A DNA stretch of 5,003 bases from Prevotella sp. CAG:732 (GTDB taxonomy: Bacteria > Bacteroidota > Bacteroidia > Bacteroidales > Bacteroidaceae): contig FR893295.1 of assembly GCA_000436035.1 (NCBI GenBank), forward strand, positions 1-5,003, given 5' to 3'. Below, piece by piece: positions 4,668 through 5,003 of this stretch. The number at the start of each line of letters is the position of its first letter. Position 1 is the first letter of the stretch. Position numbers and translations under genes: made by a program. The notes beneath the pieces are model-generated. The model was not told the origin of the DNA and searched no databases. It saw only the letters and a list, made by a program, of their open reading frames with translations.

Positions 4668-5003
4668 TTAGATTTTTTCTTCTTTATTTATCTTCGGATT
4701 TAAGGTTCTTCTATCTTTTGAGATATTCCATTGCTCCTTGAACCATTCTATAATAGGCTGTCTATTGATATACAAAAACAGTTGGTTCGGCTTGGTAGAA
4801 TCAGAAAACACCTTGATTTCCGCATTCTCCACATTGAACTTTCTTCTGTGTTCCTCGGAATAGAGTGAACCGCTAAAGTTGAGTACCTTTCCGGTCAGAA
4901 GCACTCCGATTTGCTCGACTGTGAATCCTATCTTCCTGCACAGGTCTTCCATTTGCAAGCGTGCCTCCATCATCGGGAACCAACGTTTGGCTCTGCGGAT
5001 GAT
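4668..5003 (-). CDS. C-terminal part of a larger protein of unknown function
   Basis: An ATG at 4971-4973 could open a 101-residue frame, but the frame continues uninterrupted to the window edge (IIRRAKRWFP before MMEARLQ) in the same compositional style. This is therefore probably the last 112 residues of a longer gene. The visible part has an amphipathic, helical start (RRAKRWFPMMEARLQMEDLC), then VLLTGKVLNFSGSLYSEEHR and LFLYINRQPIIEWFKEQWN, and a charged Lys/Arg-rich tail. It has no signal peptide or membrane segment. It gives me a faint resemblance to C-terminal regions of proteins on Bacteroidales mobile elements, but I cannot name a family. Its composition is less AT-rich than the exported pair. 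It ends at a strong hairpin. Confidence 0.65.
   Translation of the reverse strand: MIRRAKRWFPMMEARLQMEDLCRKIGFTVEQIGVLLTGKVLNFSGSLYSEEHRRKFNVENAEIKVFSDSTKPNQLFLYINRQPIIEWFKEQWNISKDRRTLNPKINKEEKI

Noticed and set aside
1..5003. CRISPR arrays, tRNA or rRNA genes, transposase genes
   Set aside because: No regularly spaced direct repeats, no cloverleaf or rRNA-like sequence, and no transposase or integrase motifs were found on either strand.

Overview
The window looks like a Bacteroidota chromosome, most likely Prevotellaceae (Prevotella/Segatella-like). Three things in the sequence point there. Several genes are preceded by the Bacteroidota -7 element TAnnTTTG, two of them with a TTTG -33 element 20-21 bp upstream. 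Shine-Dalgarno signals are mostly absent. A lipoprotein carries the Cys-Ser-Ser-Asp(5) surface-export signature of this phylum. The species is inferred, not proven.

Layout, left to right. (1) The 3' part of a plus-strand lipocalin-like lipoprotein enters from the left edge and ends at a 13-bp hairpin terminator. (2) Everything else is on the minus strand. A short unrecognised gene (539-796) has its own well-formed promoter. (3) A two-gene unit at 921-2944 encodes, in transcription order, a 400-residue protein and an ADP-ribosylglycohydrolase. The first protein joins a sigma-70-like N-terminal half to a macro-domain-like C-terminal half through a Cys/Pro/Ser/Ala-rich linker. (4) A stretch of about 480 bp without a gene holds candidate promoters for that unit and a 113-bp element with long terminal inverted repeats. 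(5) A clearly AT-richer pair of exported proteins follows (3423-4410): a lipoprotein with papain/C39-like Cys and His motifs, then 10 bp later a small signal-peptide protein of beta-barrel appearance. Its promoter has a palindrome over the -7 box, and its roughly 180-nt leader holds two more palindromes. (6) A perfect 10-bp stem terminator closes a gene of unknown function that enters from the right edge.

How the genes may work together. The most notable unit is the sigma/macro-like fusion with the ADP-ribosylglycohydrolase. Both enzymatic modules belong to families that act on ADP-ribose, so the unit may tie transcription initiation to ADP-ribose or NAD metabolism. This is inference. The exported pair could be a cell-envelope protease with a processing partner or inhibitor, also inferred. 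The change in base composition, the inverted-repeat element and the truncated neighbour suggest the pair is accessory DNA.
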